Positions 22,930 through 29,327 of a stretch of 64,000 bases of DNA are shown piece after piece (the first letter of the stretch is position 1; each line of letters opens with the position of its first letter). The stretch lies in contig CP063166.1 in NCBI GenBank assembly GCA_016806145.1, positions 3,844,001-3,908,000 on the forward strand, in the 5' to 3' direction. The notes below the pieces were generated by a model. That model saw nothing but the letters and a program-made list of their open reading frames with translations. It did not search any database and was not told the origin of the DNA. The position numbers and the translations under genes are program-made. The stretch comes from Variovorax paradoxus. GTDB lineage: Bacteria; Pseudomonadota; Gammaproteobacteria; Burkholderiales; Burkholderiaceae_C.

Positions 22930-23040
22930 TCAGCGCTCCGGCCGATCGAAGCCGCGGCACAGCAGTTGCGCCAGGCTCCACAGCACGGCGGCAACGACGA
23001 TTGCGGCCGCGCAGGCGCAGGAATGGGCGATGCGGGTCAT
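22930..23040 (-). CDS. 36-residue hydrophobic peptide after cro
   Basis: ATG 23040 lies 3 bases after the cro-like stop. The peptide starts MTRIAHSCACAAAIVVAAVL and ends in a basic tail CRGFDRPER, with one short membrane helix and three Cys. It is tightly packed with the next 33-residue membrane peptide. Too short for family assignment; reality is supported by spacing only. Confidence 0.4.
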   Translation of the reverse strand: MTRIAHSCACAAAIVVAAVLWSLAQLLCRGFDRPER

Positions 23041-23043
23041 GGC

Positions 23044-23274
23044 CTACGCCCCCTCTGCGGTGGGCTCGGGGGCGGCCTGCGCGGGCGTAGCACCGGCGGC
23101 CTCCAGCATCTCGGCCGGCAGGTGCCTTCGAGCGAGGGCTGCGAGAACCCGGTCCTCGATGCGAGCTGGAAGCTCGTCGGGCCATTGCGAGATGGCAGCC
23201 GACGAGATGCCGATTGCTTCAGCGGCGGCAGCGACCGACCCACCGAGCAGTTCAAGAGCGCGAGCTTTGTTCAT
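23044..23274 (-). CDS. Cro-like transcriptional regulator
   Basis: The product is 76 residues from ATG 23274. The HTH spans about 11-33 (GGSVAAAAEAIGISSAAISQ), of the YdaS/Cro type, followed by a short helical end and a disordered Ala/Pro tail. It is divergent from the cI-like gene and separated from it by 73 bases that hold three operator copies. The predicted start point of its promoter lies at or next to the ATG and no ribosome site is visible, so the mRNA may be leaderless. Confidence 0.8.
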   Translation of the reverse strand: MNKARALELLGGSVAAAAEAIGISSAAISQWPDELPARIEDRVLAALARRHLPAEMLEAAGATPAQAAPEPTAEGA

Positions 23275-23281
23275 AGCGCAC

Positions 23282-23309
23282 ATGTTAGCGCGCTTATGTT
23301 TTTTGTCAA
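23282..23309 (-). promoter_or_regulatory. PR-like promoter of the leftward early operon
   Basis: Minus strand: consensus TTGACA (23309-23304), 16 bases, TAACAT (23287-23282). One operator copy (23285-23296) covers the -10 and another (23308-23319) touches the -35, so a bound repressor would exclude polymerase. The +1 would fall near 23275, at the cro start codon. Confidence 0.7.
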
Positions 23310-23346
23310 AGCACGCTTATCTCGCCGTGGCTTCTAATCTTGCTTA
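23285..23346. promoter_or_regulatory. Operator cluster between cro-like and cI-like genes (three sites)
   Basis: Three copies of a 12-bp partly palindromic motif, consensus close to TAAGCRYGCTTA: TTAGCGCGCTTA at 23285-23296, AAAGCACGCTTA at 23308-23319, and a weaker TAATCTTGCTTA at 23335-23346. Spacing is 23 and 27 bases, about two helical turns or a little more. The last copy ends one base before the cI start codon. The same motif recurs at 24570-24623, so these are likely the binding sites for the two regulators, as OR and OL in lambda. Confidence 0.65.
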
Positions 23347-23347
23347 C

Positions 23348-23794
23348 ATGAGCACGCTGGCCGAACGCATGCAGGAGTTCTCGCGCGAGACCGGATGGTC
23401 GATCGCAGAGATTGCTGCGATCGCGAAGGTTTCGCACTCTGCGGTGTCGCAGTGGATGGGCAAGGGTGCCAAGGAAATCAAGTCCATCGCCAAGATCGAT
23501 TCGGCGATTTACTTGGAACGCGCCTCTGGATTCAGCGCATTGTGGCTTGCGAAAGGGCTGGGGCCGCGGAAGGCCGCAATTCAGCCAGCGGCCGCGGCGA
23601 TGACGCTCGAGCAGATGCTTGAGGCCATCGGGCTCGCCCTTGAGAAAGCGCCGGCCCTGGAGGCGCGGCAAGGTGCAGAGTCCATGCTTCAAACCTTCAT
23701 CGCCAATCCGAGTGCCAACATGGATGTCGTACCGCTGATCGCCAGGCGCTTATCGGGGGAGCGGCCGCTCAAGACGGGTACGCACAGTCACTGA
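23348..23794 (+). CDS. cI-like prophage repressor (HTH only)
   Basis: The product is 148 residues from ATG 23348. An XRE-type HTH occupies about 15-40 (TGWSIAEIAAIAKVSHSAVS then QWMGKG). The rest is helical and lacks the Ser-Lys peptidase domain of LexA/CI proteins, so induction by RecA-stimulated self-cleavage is not expected in the usual form. No ribosome site precedes the ATG and a TCTAAT -10-like element lies at 23333-23338, so a leaderless message is likely, as for lambda cI from PRM. Confidence 0.75.
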   Translation: MSTLAERMQEFSRETGWSIAEIAAIAKVSHSAVSQWMGKGAKEIKSIAKIDSAIYLERASGFSALWLAKGLGPRKAAIQPAAAAMTLEQMLEAIGLALEKAPALEARQGAESMLQTFIANPSANMDVVPLIARRLSGERPLKTGTHSH

Positions 23795-23942
23795 GGGGAT
23801 CGATGGCCAAGCCGTCGGCGCGAATCTATGAATACGCACCCAGAGTGTTATCTAAAGTAACCAATTTTCAGTCGGTGAAGACCCGAGGGCAGCCACCCTG
23901 GAATATGGTTTTTTACCTGAGATTCGGACAACGGAGGGGATG

Positions 23943-24212
23943 ATGAGAGGGATTCTTGTTGCGGCGCTCGCCGCATCCACGCTCGCCGCATGCACGAGCA
24001 TGACGCCGATTCAGCCGGTGGGTCGTGATCGATTCATGGTGTCGTCGACAGTCCGCGGAGGCTTTACTACTGACGGCCAAATCAAGCAGGATCTTCTGGC
24101 GCGAGCTCGCGAGTTCTGCGGCAAGAAGGAAATGGTCCTTGAGTCGTCGACCTCTGGTGGCACTCAGGGGTGGACACCACAGACAGCGGAGGTCTTGTTC
24201 AAATGCGAGTGA
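23943..24212 (+). CDS. Prophage lipoprotein 1
   Basis: An 89-residue product from ATG 23943, 5 bases after GGAGG; ATG 23940 would be too close. The signal peptide ends in the lipobox LAAC, with Cys17 as the lipidated residue. The mature part has PVGRDRFMVSSTVRGGF and a C-terminal strand AEVLFKCE with a possible disulphide to Cys in REFCGKK. It lies downstream of the repressor and is probably expressed in the lysogen. Roles in superinfection exclusion or lysogenic conversion are inferred from place and export signal only. Confidence 0.65.
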   Translation: MRGILVAALAASTLAACTSMTPIQPVGRDRFMVSSTVRGGFTTDGQIKQDLLARAREFCGKKEMVLESSTSGGTQGWTPQTAEVLFKCE

Positions 24213-24508
24213 TAGTTCGACCTCGGGTTGCGACTGTAGCGGTCGCCTCGATCTGCATCTCACTGTTGGCCGGATGCGCAAGCAACTCCGGGGTAGTCCC
24301 TGTTGGGCAAGACACCTTCCTCATTTCCAAGCAAGCTGCGACTGGTTTTAGTGGTCTAGGCACCTTGAAAGCAGAGGTCTACCAAGCCGCCTCGGAGACA
24401 TGCTCTAGGGGTGGGAAGACCATGGAAACGACGACTTATTCCGAAAGCCAACCGCCCTTCATCTTGGGCAACTTTCCCCGAGTGGATCTGACTTTCCGTT
24501 GCAGATAG
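24203..24508 (+). CDS. Prophage lipoprotein 2, paralogue of lipoprotein 1
   Basis: The product is 101 residues from ATG 24203, which has GGAGGT 9 bases upstream and overlaps the previous gene by 10 bases in another frame. The lipobox is LLAGC with Cys25. The mature part repeats the pattern of its neighbour: VPVGQDTFLISKQAATGFS, then a Cys-containing helix (SETCSRGGKTM) and a final LTFRCR. The two genes are thus a tandem duplication, followed by a strong terminator, which marks the end of the lysogenic transcript. Confidence 0.65.
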   Translation: MRVIVRPRVATVAVASICISLLAGCASNSGVVPVGQDTFLISKQAATGFSGLGTLKAEVYQAASETCSRGGKTMETTTYSESQPPFILGNFPRVDLTFRCR

Positions 24509-24530
24509 CGGCCTAACCCTCCGCCGACCG

Positions 24531-24557
24531 AGCCCGCCATCGCGCGGGCTTTTTTTT
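24531..24557 (+). terminator. Intrinsic terminator after the lipoprotein genes
   Basis: Stem AGCCCGC (24531-24537) with GCGGGCT (24544-24550), 6-base loop, then eight Ts through 24557. It closes the cI-lipoprotein transcript just before the second operator cluster. Confidence 0.85.
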
Positions 24558-24569
24558 CGTCCGAAAGAC

Positions 24570-24623
24570 TGAGCACGCTTAAGGGTCAATAAGCATGCTT
24601 GTATTCATTGGTTAGAGCGCTTA
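24570..24623. promoter_or_regulatory. Second operator cluster (three sites), OL-like
   Basis: Copies of the same 12-bp motif as between cro and cI: TGAGCACGCTTA at 24570-24581, TAAGCATGCTTG at 24590-24601, TTAGAGCGCTTA at 24612-24623. Spacing is 20 and 22 bases. The second covers the -35 and the third the -10 of the rightward promoter. About 1.3 kb separates the two clusters, so DNA looping between them is possible. Confidence 0.65.
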
Positions 24624-24627
24624 CATT
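24599..24627 (+). promoter_or_regulatory. PL-like promoter of the plus-strand early operon
   Basis: TTGTAT (24599-24604), 17 bases, TACATT (24622-24627), directly upstream of the first gene of the recombination operon and overlapped by two operator copies. Repression in the lysogen is expected. Confidence 0.6.
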
Positions 24628-24653
24628 GCATCCCATCCCAACAGGAGATGGAC

Positions 24654-24971
24654 ATGCAAGCACTACAGAGCCGGCCCGAGGTGGCCGATCGGCATCGGAT
24701 GCTGCGCTTGGCGGACGAGCAGGTGCAGTTCAACGACTTCGAGCGCGAGGAGAAGGTTGCGCGCTACCGGCGTCTGTTGGCGCGCGCTGACTGGTTCCAC
24801 GAGGCGAGCGACAACCACGAGGTGTGGCGCGAGGGCCGTGCGCAGTTCACGGCGATCTACGAGCTGCAGGTCGAGGTCGATCCCGATGGTTCGATCTGGC
24901 GCACGGTTGCCCCGGCGGCGATGACCTCGGGCGTGTCGATCCCCCAACCCCGCGCCCGGAGGTCGGCATGA
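24654..24971 (+). CDS. First gene of the rightward early operon, function unknown
   Basis: A 105-residue product from ATG 24654, 6 bases after AGGAG; ATG 24648 touches the ribosome site and is rejected. Charged helical protein (QVQFNDFEREEKVARYRRLL) with a tryptophan pair in DWFHEASDNHEVWREG. No family recognised. As the first gene after the operator-controlled promoter it sits where lambda has N and early host-takeover genes. Confidence 0.55.
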   Translation: MQALQSRPEVADRHRMLRLADEQVQFNDFEREEKVARYRRLLARADWFHEASDNHEVWREGRAQFTAIYELQVEVDPDGSIWRTVAPAAMTSGVSIPQPRARRSA

Positions 24972-25318
24972 GCTCCTTCGAAGACCAAGTCAAGGCTGCG
25001 GCCGAGAAGGCTGTGCTGCAGTTCGTCGGCTCTGGTGGCTGGTTGCTGCCGAACTACGAAAGCCGCCTCAAGATCCCGGCCGAGTGGATCGCTGACTGCT
25101 GGCGGCTCGTGGATGCCGAAGCGCTCAAGAGGCAAATCGCTGCGCGCCTCGAGGCCGAGCTGGCCGACCGCATGGTCAACCACATGGCCGCCGAACTCGC
25201 CACCGACATCAAGCAGATCCTCGGCGTCAAGGAACGGCGCGAGATGCTTCGCGGTCTGGCGCGCGAGCACATGGATGCGGTGATGACTGCAGGCAAGACC
25301 ACTGGGAGGTCGGCATGA
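24968..25318 (+). CDS. Helical phage early protein, function unknown
   Basis: A 116-residue product, ATG 24968 overlapping the previous stop (ATGA) with GGAGGT upstream. Almost entirely helical, with GSGGWLLPNYESRLKIPAEW followed by long Arg/Glu-rich helices (AARLEAELADRMVNHMAAEL). Acidic and basic faces suggest a dimer or partner-binding protein. No known domain. Confidence 0.5.
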   Translation: MSSFEDQVKAAAEKAVLQFVGSGGWLLPNYESRLKIPAEWIADCWRLVDAEALKRQIAARLEAELADRMVNHMAAELATDIKQILGVKERREMLRGLAREHMDAVMTAGKTTGRSA

Positions 25319-25596
25319 GCGCCGCGCGTCTCACCCCATCGGTCGGCGACTACATCACGGGTCGCTGCGTGACGATGAATAGTTGCCACGACGGCCAAGT
25401 GCTGGAAGTCGTGCCCCTCGGCCCCTTCGATTCGACACGACGTTACCGCATTCGGGATGACATCGGTCGGGACTACGTCGTTTTCCACCAAGGCTTCGCG
25501 TTTCGCCCTGCGACGCACTCTGCCGATGCGCGAGTGAACGCAGCGGCTTGGGCTGTGTTCGATGAACTCAGCGTAGCGCAGGAGGCAGCATCGTGA
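25315..25596 (+). CDS. Small phage protein with SH3-like beta core, function unknown
   Basis: A 93-residue product, ATG 25315 overlapping the previous stop, with a GGGAGGT site. The first 60 residues (SVGDYITGRCVTMNSCHDGQ; RRYRIRDDIGRDYVVFHQG) look like a five-strand barrel. The end is helical. The second gene in a row to start MSAA. No function recognised. Confidence 0.5.
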   Translation: MSAARLTPSVGDYITGRCVTMNSCHDGQVLEVVPLGPFDSTRRYRIRDDIGRDYVVFHQGFAFRPATHSADARVNAAAWAVFDELSVAQEAAS

Positions 25597-25919
25597 GCGC
25601 CGCGCAGCACACGCCTGGGCCGTGGGAAGCAAACGGCCCCTTCGTCAACTCTGCCGCCGTCATTGGCATTGCTGACTGCTCGCGCGCTGCCGTTGCAGAA
25701 AACTGGGCCGGCACCGACTACGCAACGGATGAGATCGCTGAGGCCAACGCCCGCCTGATCGCCGCAGCGCCCGAGTTGCTGAACTCACTGATCCTGATGG
25801 TCCGCACCCACGACGAACCTGCCGAGACGCTTCTGCAAGAGACGAAGGAGATGCTGTGGCTTGAGCAAGCGCGGGCAGTGATTGCCAAGGCCACCGGCCA
25901 GGAAGGCGGTGCCAAGTGA
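25593..25919 (+). CDS. Conserved phage early protein (HTPGPWE family)
   Basis: A 108-residue product from GTG 25593 with AGGAGG upstream, overlapping the previous stop by GTGA. It begins MSAAQHTPGPWEANGP and has EIAEANARLIAAAPELLNSL near residues 48-67. The pair of motifs HTPGPW and ANARLIAAAPELL recurs in many Burkholderiales and enterobacterial prophages and has no assigned function. Confidence 0.65.
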   Translation: MSAAQHTPGPWEANGPFVNSAAVIGIADCSRAAVAENWAGTDYATDEIAEANARLIAAAPELLNSLILMVRTHDEPAETLLQETKEMLWLEQARAVIAKATGQEGGAK

Positions 25920-26137
25920 GCACGGACCGCAACACCCTTCGCAAGCTGGCGCGCGAGTGCGAGGTCGAAGTCATCGAGTACCCCGACGGCCGCGTGCTGG
26001 TGGTCGGCGGACTGGTGAACGTGCACTGGTGGCCGGACAGCAAGCGCAAGACGGCGTTCGTTGAGGGCGCGCCTGCGGGCCGGCGCTACGCCACGGCGCG
26101 CAACGTGATCAACCTCGCGACGAAGGGGGTGGCATGA
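25916..26137 (+). CDS. Small phage protein, function unknown
   Basis: A 73-residue product from GTG 25916 in a GTGA overlap. The N-terminal helix (TDRNTLRKLARECEVEVIEY) is followed by a small beta hairpin (GRVLVVGGLVNVHWWPDSKR) that recalls minimal nucleic-acid-binding or inhibitor folds. No family recognised. Confidence 0.5.
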   Translation: MSTDRNTLRKLARECEVEVIEYPDGRVLVVGGLVNVHWWPDSKRKTAFVEGAPAGRRYATARNVINLATKGVA

Positions 26138-26373
26138 ACGCACACCGCCTGACCGCCCCGCGCGAGTTCGTCGGCAGCGTCGACGCGACGCACGAGCGCT
26201 GCACGCCCTGCCCTCGCACGCTGGAGGAAGCGTTCGGCCGCGCTGCCGGCGGCGTGATCGTGCCCATGGCCGACGAGCCGAGTTCCTTCAACGACGCCGA
26301 GCCCTACGTCTACGTCGCGAGCCTGATCGGGATCGTGGCCGCGCTGGTCTTCAACAACTGGAGGCCGATGTGA
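26134..26373 (+). CDS. Small phage protein with C-terminal membrane helix
   Basis: A 79-residue product, ATG 26134 overlapping the previous stop. The soluble N-terminal 50 residues carry a CTPC pair. A single hydrophobic segment (VYVASLIGIVAALVFNNW) lies at the C-terminus, so it is probably a tail-anchored inner-membrane protein. It precedes another small membrane protein by a GTGA overlap. Confidence 0.5.
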   Translation: MNAHRLTAPREFVGSVDATHERCTPCPRTLEEAFGRAAGGVIVPMADEPSSFNDAEPYVYVASLIGIVAALVFNNWRPM

Positions 26374-26525
26374 AGCCCTACCCGAACGTCGCGACGGAGA
26401 CGGACTTCCCGCCGCTGCAGTCGCGCCCCCACGAGCCCGAGAGCGGAGCCGCGCGCTTCGTGTCGCTCGGCCTGCTCGCACTGTCCCTCATCTTGCTGGG
26501 CGTCTGGGCCTGGCGCTCGTTTTGA
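26370..26525 (+). CDS. 51-residue membrane protein
   Basis: GTG 26370 overlaps the previous stop (GTGA). The N-terminal half is polar and Pro-rich (TDFPPLQSRPHEPESG), the C-terminal half is one membrane helix (VSLGLLALSLILLGVWAW) ending RSF. Together with the gene before it, this makes a pair of tail-anchored small proteins in the recombination operon. Confidence 0.5.
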   Translation: MKPYPNVATETDFPPLQSRPHEPESGAARFVSLGLLALSLILLGVWAWRSF

Positions 26526-26536
26526 AAGGCTGAATC

Positions 26537-26731
26537 ATGCCCACTGAATTCGACAACGCCCTCCACATGATGGAGGTCCAAGGCGGCAGCTTCGTGAAGT
26601 CGCTGGCGCACTGCTACCTCATGGCGGACCCGTCCAACAAGACGAAGCTGCGCGCGGCGTTCGCGGACTACTTCGCCGACTACGAGGAGCGCTTCCGCCG
26701 GCACGCCGCCCAGCGCGCCGTGGAGGCCTGA
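26537..26731 (+). CDS. Conserved 64-residue phage protein upstream of the exonuclease
   Basis: The protein begins MPTEFDNALHMMEVQGGSFV and continues SLAHCYLMADPSNKTKLRAAF. This compact helical pattern is frequent just before recombination genes in phages of this group. Function unknown. It lies 2 bases before the RecE-like gene. Confidence 0.6.
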   Translation: MPTEFDNALHMMEVQGGSFVKSLAHCYLMADPSNKTKLRAAFADYFADYEERFRRHAAQRAVEA

Positions 26732-26733
26732 CC

Positions 26734-27609
26734 ATGGGCGCGATCGAAACCGACCTGCTGCCGTGCGAGGCGAGCGCGGTGTTCCCGGGGCTGTACACGA
26801 GCATGCCGGCCGAGCGCTACCACGCGATCGCTGCGATGAGCGCTGGTGGACTCAAGCGCATGCAGCAAAGCCCGGCGCACTTCTTCGGCATCCAGATGGA
26901 TCCGAACCGGCCGCCGCCCGGCGAGCCCTCGCCTGCAATGGTGAACGGCACGCTGGTGCACTGCGCGCTGTTCGAACCCGACACGCTGGATGCGCGCTAC
27001 GTGATCAAGCCCGATGGCATGAGCTTCAGCACGAAGGACGGCAAGGCCTGGCGCGCTAAGCAGACCCGAATCATCGTCGACGTCGAGCAGATGGCCGCGG
27101 CGCGCGCGCAGTCGGCGCGACTGCGTGCTCTGCCCGAGCTCGGCGCGCTTCTGGCCGATGGCATCGGCGAGTCCTCGGCCTTCTGGATCGACGAGAAGAC
27201 CGGCGAGCTCTGCAAGTGCCGGCCCGACTGGACCAGCCCGGCCGGCGACGGCGTCGTCATCGTCGACGGCAAGACGTGCCAGGACGCCAGCCCGGAAGGC
27301 TTCGGCCGCGCGATCTGGAACTACCGCTACCACCTGCAGGCAGCCTGGTACGCGGACGGCTACGAGCGCGCCACCGGCACGAAGGTGCACGGCTTCGTGT
27401 TCGCCGCGGTGGAGTCCTCGTGGCCTCACCAAGCGGCCGCCTACATGCTCGACGACCTCGTGCTCGACGCCGCGCGCCGCGAGAACCGCCGCCTCCTTGA
27501 CCTCTACGCCGAATGCAAGCGCACCGGCGTGTGGCCCGGCTACGCCCCTTCCATCAGCCTCATCACCCTGCCCGCATGGGCGAATCGTCAACTGGAGAAC
27601 GCAGCATGA
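26734..27609 (+). CDS. RecE/Exo VIII-like PD-(D/E)XK exonuclease
   Basis: The 291-residue protein resembles the C-terminal nuclease domain of RecE and related phage exonucleases. It has an N-terminal strand and helix (SAGGLKRMQQSPAHFFGIQM), GTLVHCALFEP with the conserved His, then the catalytic hairpin KCRPDW and VVIVDGKTC giving the D...xGK pair. A helix with the conserved Gln and Tyr follows (YHLQAAWYADGY). It would digest one strand of broken DNA 5'-3' for single-strand annealing. The stop overlaps the start of its partner gene (ATGA). Confidence 0.8.
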   Translation: MGAIETDLLPCEASAVFPGLYTSMPAERYHAIAAMSAGGLKRMQQSPAHFFGIQMDPNRPPPGEPSPAMVNGTLVHCALFEPDTLDARYVIKPDGMSFSTKDGKAWRAKQTRIIVDVEQMAAARAQSARLRALPELGALLADGIGESSAFWIDEKTGELCKCRPDWTSPAGDGVVIVDGKTCQDASPEGFGRAIWNYRYHLQAAWYADGYERATGTKVHGFVFAAVESSWPHQAAAYMLDDLVLDAARRENRRLLDLYAECKRTGVWPGYAPSISLITLPAWANRQLENAA

Positions 27610-28670
27610 ATCAACTTGTGACCCGCAACGAGTTTGCCAACGAACTGGCAGCACCGGACACCGCGTCCACCGCAGTTGCGGCCCAGGCCAAGGCGCTGGT
27701 GGAGGCCCGCTACATCATGGCCATCCGCCGGCCGCGCGACATGGACGTCGTGCGCGAGCGCATGCTGAAGGAGTGCCTGCGGCCCTCCTTCGCCGCCGTG
27801 GCGCGCTACACGAAGCCGATCGGCCGCGACCGCAGCAAGTGGCCCACCGGCCCGAGCATCCGGTTCGCCGAAGCGGCCGTGCGCAACATGACCAACATCA
27901 CGGTGGAAACGATGACGGTCTACGACGACCGCGAGAAGCGCATCGTCCGCGTGACCGTTACCGACCTCGAGGCGAACGTCCCCTACAGCCAGGACATCAC
28001 GATCGCCAAGACCATCGAGCGCCGCCAAAAGAAGGACGGTGACACCGTGATCGCCACGCGCACGAACAGCTACGGCGACACGCTGTACATCCTCGAAGGC
28101 ACCGACGACGACATCATCAACAAGCAGCAGGCGCTGATCTCGAAGGCGGTCCGCACGCTGGGCCTGCGCCTGATCCCCGGCGACATCGTGGACGAGTGCA
28201 TGGACCAGGTTGTGGTCACGCAGGCCAATGGCGATGCGCAGGACCCGGATGCGGCCAAGCGCAAGCTGTTCGACGCCTTCGCAGGCCTCGGCGTGCAGGC
28301 GAACCAGTTGAAGGAGTACCTGGGCCACGAGGCGGCAACGCTGGCGCCCAAGGACCTGGCCGACCTGCGCTCGCTGTATGCCGCGATTCGCGATGGCGAA
28401 ACCACGTGGCGCGAAGTCATGGACACGCGCGTCGCCGCGGCAGAAGCGAAGACCGCCAGCCTTGATGCCGTGCGCGAGGCGGCCAACAAGAAGCGCACGC
28501 CGGCGCCGCCGCCCGTCGACGCCGGCCCGACCTACGCCCAACTCGCCGACCAGGTGAACAAGTCCACGAGCCGCGAGGTAGCCGACCTCGTGCTCGACAG
28601 CGCGACCGATCTTCCCGCCGACCAGCAGGCAGACCTGCGCAAGTTGGTCGAGAGCAAGTTCGGCGCCTGA
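27606..28670 (+). CDS. Putative recombination partner of the RecE-like exonuclease
   Basis: The 354-residue product from ATG 27606 overlaps the exonuclease stop. It does not look like classic RecT, Erf or Rad52-type sequences at once. Its middle has an alternating strand pattern (NITVETMTVYDDREKRIVRV; VTDLEANVPYSQDITIAKTI) and a helical segment with KQQALISKAVRTLGLRLIPG that resembles the beta-beta-beta-alpha core of single-strand annealing proteins. The C-terminus is Pro/Ala-rich then helical. Role as the annealing protein is inferred mainly from coupling with the exonuclease. Confidence 0.5.
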   Translation: MNQLVTRNEFANELAAPDTASTAVAAQAKALVEARYIMAIRRPRDMDVVRERMLKECLRPSFAAVARYTKPIGRDRSKWPTGPSIRFAEAAVRNMTNITVETMTVYDDREKRIVRVTVTDLEANVPYSQDITIAKTIERRQKKDGDTVIATRTNSYGDTLYILEGTDDDIINKQQALISKAVRTLGLRLIPGDIVDECMDQVVVTQANGDAQDPDAAKRKLFDAFAGLGVQANQLKEYLGHEAATLAPKDLADLRSLYAAIRDGETTWREVMDTRVAAAEAKTASLDAVREAANKKRTPAPPPVDAGPTYAQLADQVNKSTSREVADLVLDSATDLPADQQADLRKLVESKFGA

Positions 28671-28786
28671 CCCTTTCGGGCGAGCCCGGCCGGGCCTTCA
28701 TCTCCTCCTGTGACTGCACTCATTCCCGGCCGGCGCTGAGCGATCAGCCGCCCTCTTTCTCCACCCACCAACCGGAGCCCTTACCC

Positions 28787-29314
28787 ATGTTCTACCTCGA
28801 GTCCTCGACCAAGGCCAAGCTGATCGACATCGACGTCCTGTCGCAGAAGAACCGCCCGCCGGACAGCAACCCGGGCGTGAAGCTCGTGTTCTCCGCGGAG
28901 ATGCCCAACGGCGCGCTGAGCATGCTCGACGGCTACCTGCTGGGCATGCTCTACACCAAGCAGGCCGGCGGCGCGGAGCAGCAGGGCCTCGACGGCGTGG
29001 AGCCCATCACCGACAAGCCGAACCTCACGAAGATCGGCCAGAAGCTCGGCCGCTTCTCGTGGGACGGCGAGCAGACCGGGTGCACGCTCACCTTCGACTT
29101 CGGACTGGGCGGCAAGTCCGACATCGTGCTCGGTGACGTGAAGGTCGACTCGCTGCACATCACTCCGAAGGAAGGCGGCACGACGACCTGGTCGTGGGCC
29201 TGCGAGATCGCCGACGTGCGCGAGGCCGACTTCGGGAAGCTGGCGACGTTCAAGTCGCGGGACGTGCAGTTGCTGCTGGCGCTGCCCGACGTCCAGCAGG
29301 ACTCGATCGAGTAA
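28787..29314 (+). CDS. Phage protein following the recombination pair, function unknown
   Basis: A 175-residue product starting MFYLESSTKAKLIDIDVLSQ. It is beta-rich with many short strands (CTLTFDFGLGGKSDIVLGDV; KVDSLHITPKEGGTTTWSWA), no Cys-based motif except one C in each half. It is separated from the previous gene by 116 bases that contain GC-rich palindromes but no clear promoter. Similar proteins follow RecE-like genes in related prophages, so a role in replication or recombination is possible. Confidence 0.5.
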   Translation: MFYLESSTKAKLIDIDVLSQKNRPPDSNPGVKLVFSAEMPNGALSMLDGYLLGMLYTKQAGGAEQQGLDGVEPITDKPNLTKIGQKLGRFSWDGEQTGCTLTFDFGLGGKSDIVLGDVKVDSLHITPKEGGTTTWSWACEIADVREADFGKLATFKSRDVQLLLALPDVQQDSIE

Positions 29315-29327
29315 CCCCCATCCCACC

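Noticed and set aside
28671..28786. Terminator or promoter in the gap after the RecE partner gene
   Set aside because: GC palindromes (CCCGGCCGGG) occur, but without a U-tract or promoter hexamers at useful spacing.
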